Assembly: GCA_910584195.1 (NCBI GenBank)
Contig: CAJTYV010000013.1
Coordinates: 14,365 to 78,364, forward strand
DNA from: an uncultured Ruminococcus sp.
GTDB lineage: Bacteria > Bacillota > Clostridia > Oscillospirales > Ruminococcaceae
Direction: 5' to 3'
Length of the DNA stretch: 64,000 nucleotides
Notes under the pieces: generated by a model
What the model saw: only the letters and a program-made list of their open reading frames with translations
Databases searched by the model: none
Told to the model about the DNA's origin: nothing
Position numbers and translations under genes: made by a program
Shown here: one piece after another, positions 63,766 to 64,000 of the stretch
How the letters are laid out: the number at the start of each line of letters is the position of its first letter
How positions within the stretch are numbered: the first letter of the stretch is position 1

Positions 63766-64000
63766 ATGGAAAACATGAATGTTAACACACAGAACACTAT
63801 GGGTACTATTGATGCTGCTATCACACTCCCGGTTATCACTGCTAAGACCACTCTCGGCGAGCTGCTTGCAGCACTTAGTCTCGGCAAAAAGCCGAAAACT
63901 CCTACCCCGAAGATTCTCTTAGAGACCTCTGAATCTATCGCTGACATGAATGGCTGCACGCTTTTCAAAAACGGTTTTGCCATCTATAGGAACGGTTCTA
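63766..64000 (+). CDS. Hypothetical protein, runs off the right edge
   Basis: The first 78 residues are visible, beginning MENMNVNTQNTMGTIDA. A low-complexity N-terminus is followed by LGELLAALSLGKKPKTPTPK and CTLFKNGFAIYRNG. The last phrase is typical of short clostridial proteins often found ahead of sigma-factor-like genes on accessory DNA, but the rest lies outside the window and I cannot assign a function. The ribosome binding site is in a hairpin. Confidence 0.65.
   Translation, partial: MENMNVNTQNTMGTIDAAITLPVITAKTTLGELLAALSLGKKPKTPTPKILLETSESIADMNGCTLFKNGFAIYRNGS

Noticed and set aside
63492..63785. A 97-codon plus-strand gene before the right-edge gene
   Set aside because: No ribosome binding site, poor codon character, and it overlaps the better gene at 63766 and its hairpin.
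1..64000. CRISPR array or cas genes
   Set aside because: No regularly spaced direct repeats of 24-40 bases and no Cas-like proteins were seen on either strand. The three short hairpin repeats near 53 kb are far too short and too few.

Overview
The window looks like a gut-type Clostridia genome, most likely Ruminococcus or a close relative. The signs are strong AGGAGG ribosome binding sites, standard sigma-70 promoters, an IS256-type insertion sequence, a clostridial MobC/MobP mobilization pair and an ImmA/IrrE-type regulator. It is a mosaic of accessory DNA with few housekeeping genes. Base composition shifts sharply: roughly 26-51 kb is visibly AT-rich compared with both flanks.

Region 1 (1-21.4 kb) looks like one end of an integrative mobilizable element. 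It carries a candidate oriT, MobC, a MobP relaxase and a serine resolvase. Next comes a type I restriction-modification operon read leftward from one good promoter (hsdM, a transglutaminase-like protein, hsdS, a GHKL ATPase, an AlbA/nuclease-like protein, hsdR). A phage-like cargo block follows (Dam- and Dcm-type methyltransferases, two BRO-N antirepressor paralogues, several small proteins). The region ends at a tRNA 3'-end fragment plus terminator (21335-21446), a plausible attachment site.

Region 2 (21.5-26.4 kb) is a decayed junction: a HEPN-motif protein, a truncated Fic gene, a frameshifted IS256-family element and several gene remnants.

Region 3 (26.4-51.3 kb) is the most interesting part. 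It is a ~25 kb leftward gene array with almost no gaps. In transcription order it encodes: a membrane C-type-lectin-like protein, a small membrane protein, two paralogous membrane zinc-ribbon proteins, a second membrane lectin-like protein, a GrpE-like factor, an Hsp70, an Hsp70-vWA fusion, a long protein split by an in-frame TGA, a zinc-ribbon P-loop GTPase, a GTPase-associated GAP1-like protein, a transglutaminase-fold protein, a HerA/FtsK-type ATPase with a Ser/Gly/Thr-rich insert, a small acidic protein, an Ig-like-domain protein, a degenerate J-domain/TPR membrane protein and two small downstream genes. A complete chaperone triad is thus joined to a GTPase, a pumping ATPase and membrane display proteins. 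I infer a membrane-associated NTP-dependent conflict or defence system. A frameshifted tyrosine integrase lies at its upstream end (51431-52487), and a promoter-small RNA-terminator unit is divergent from it (52560-52717).

Region 4 (53-60.7 kb) is a leftward cluster of small enzymes (metallophosphoesterase, S51 peptidase-like, ASCH-DUF1810, iron alcohol dehydrogenase, SfsA, YgjP-type metalloprotease, phosphatase-like, flavodoxin, DEDDh exonuclease). Region 5 (60.7-64 kb) has a rightward ImmA/IrrE-type regulator and, at the right edge, the start of a gene whose ribosome binding site lies inside a hairpin.

A recurring oddity is gene interruption. There are in-frame stops in hsdS, in the long Hsp70-neighbour gene and in a small gene at 56.9 kb. 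There are frameshifts in the transposase (two), the integrase, the Ig-like gene and one lectin gene. This is either real decay or switching of accessory genes, or residual sequencing error; raw reads would decide.
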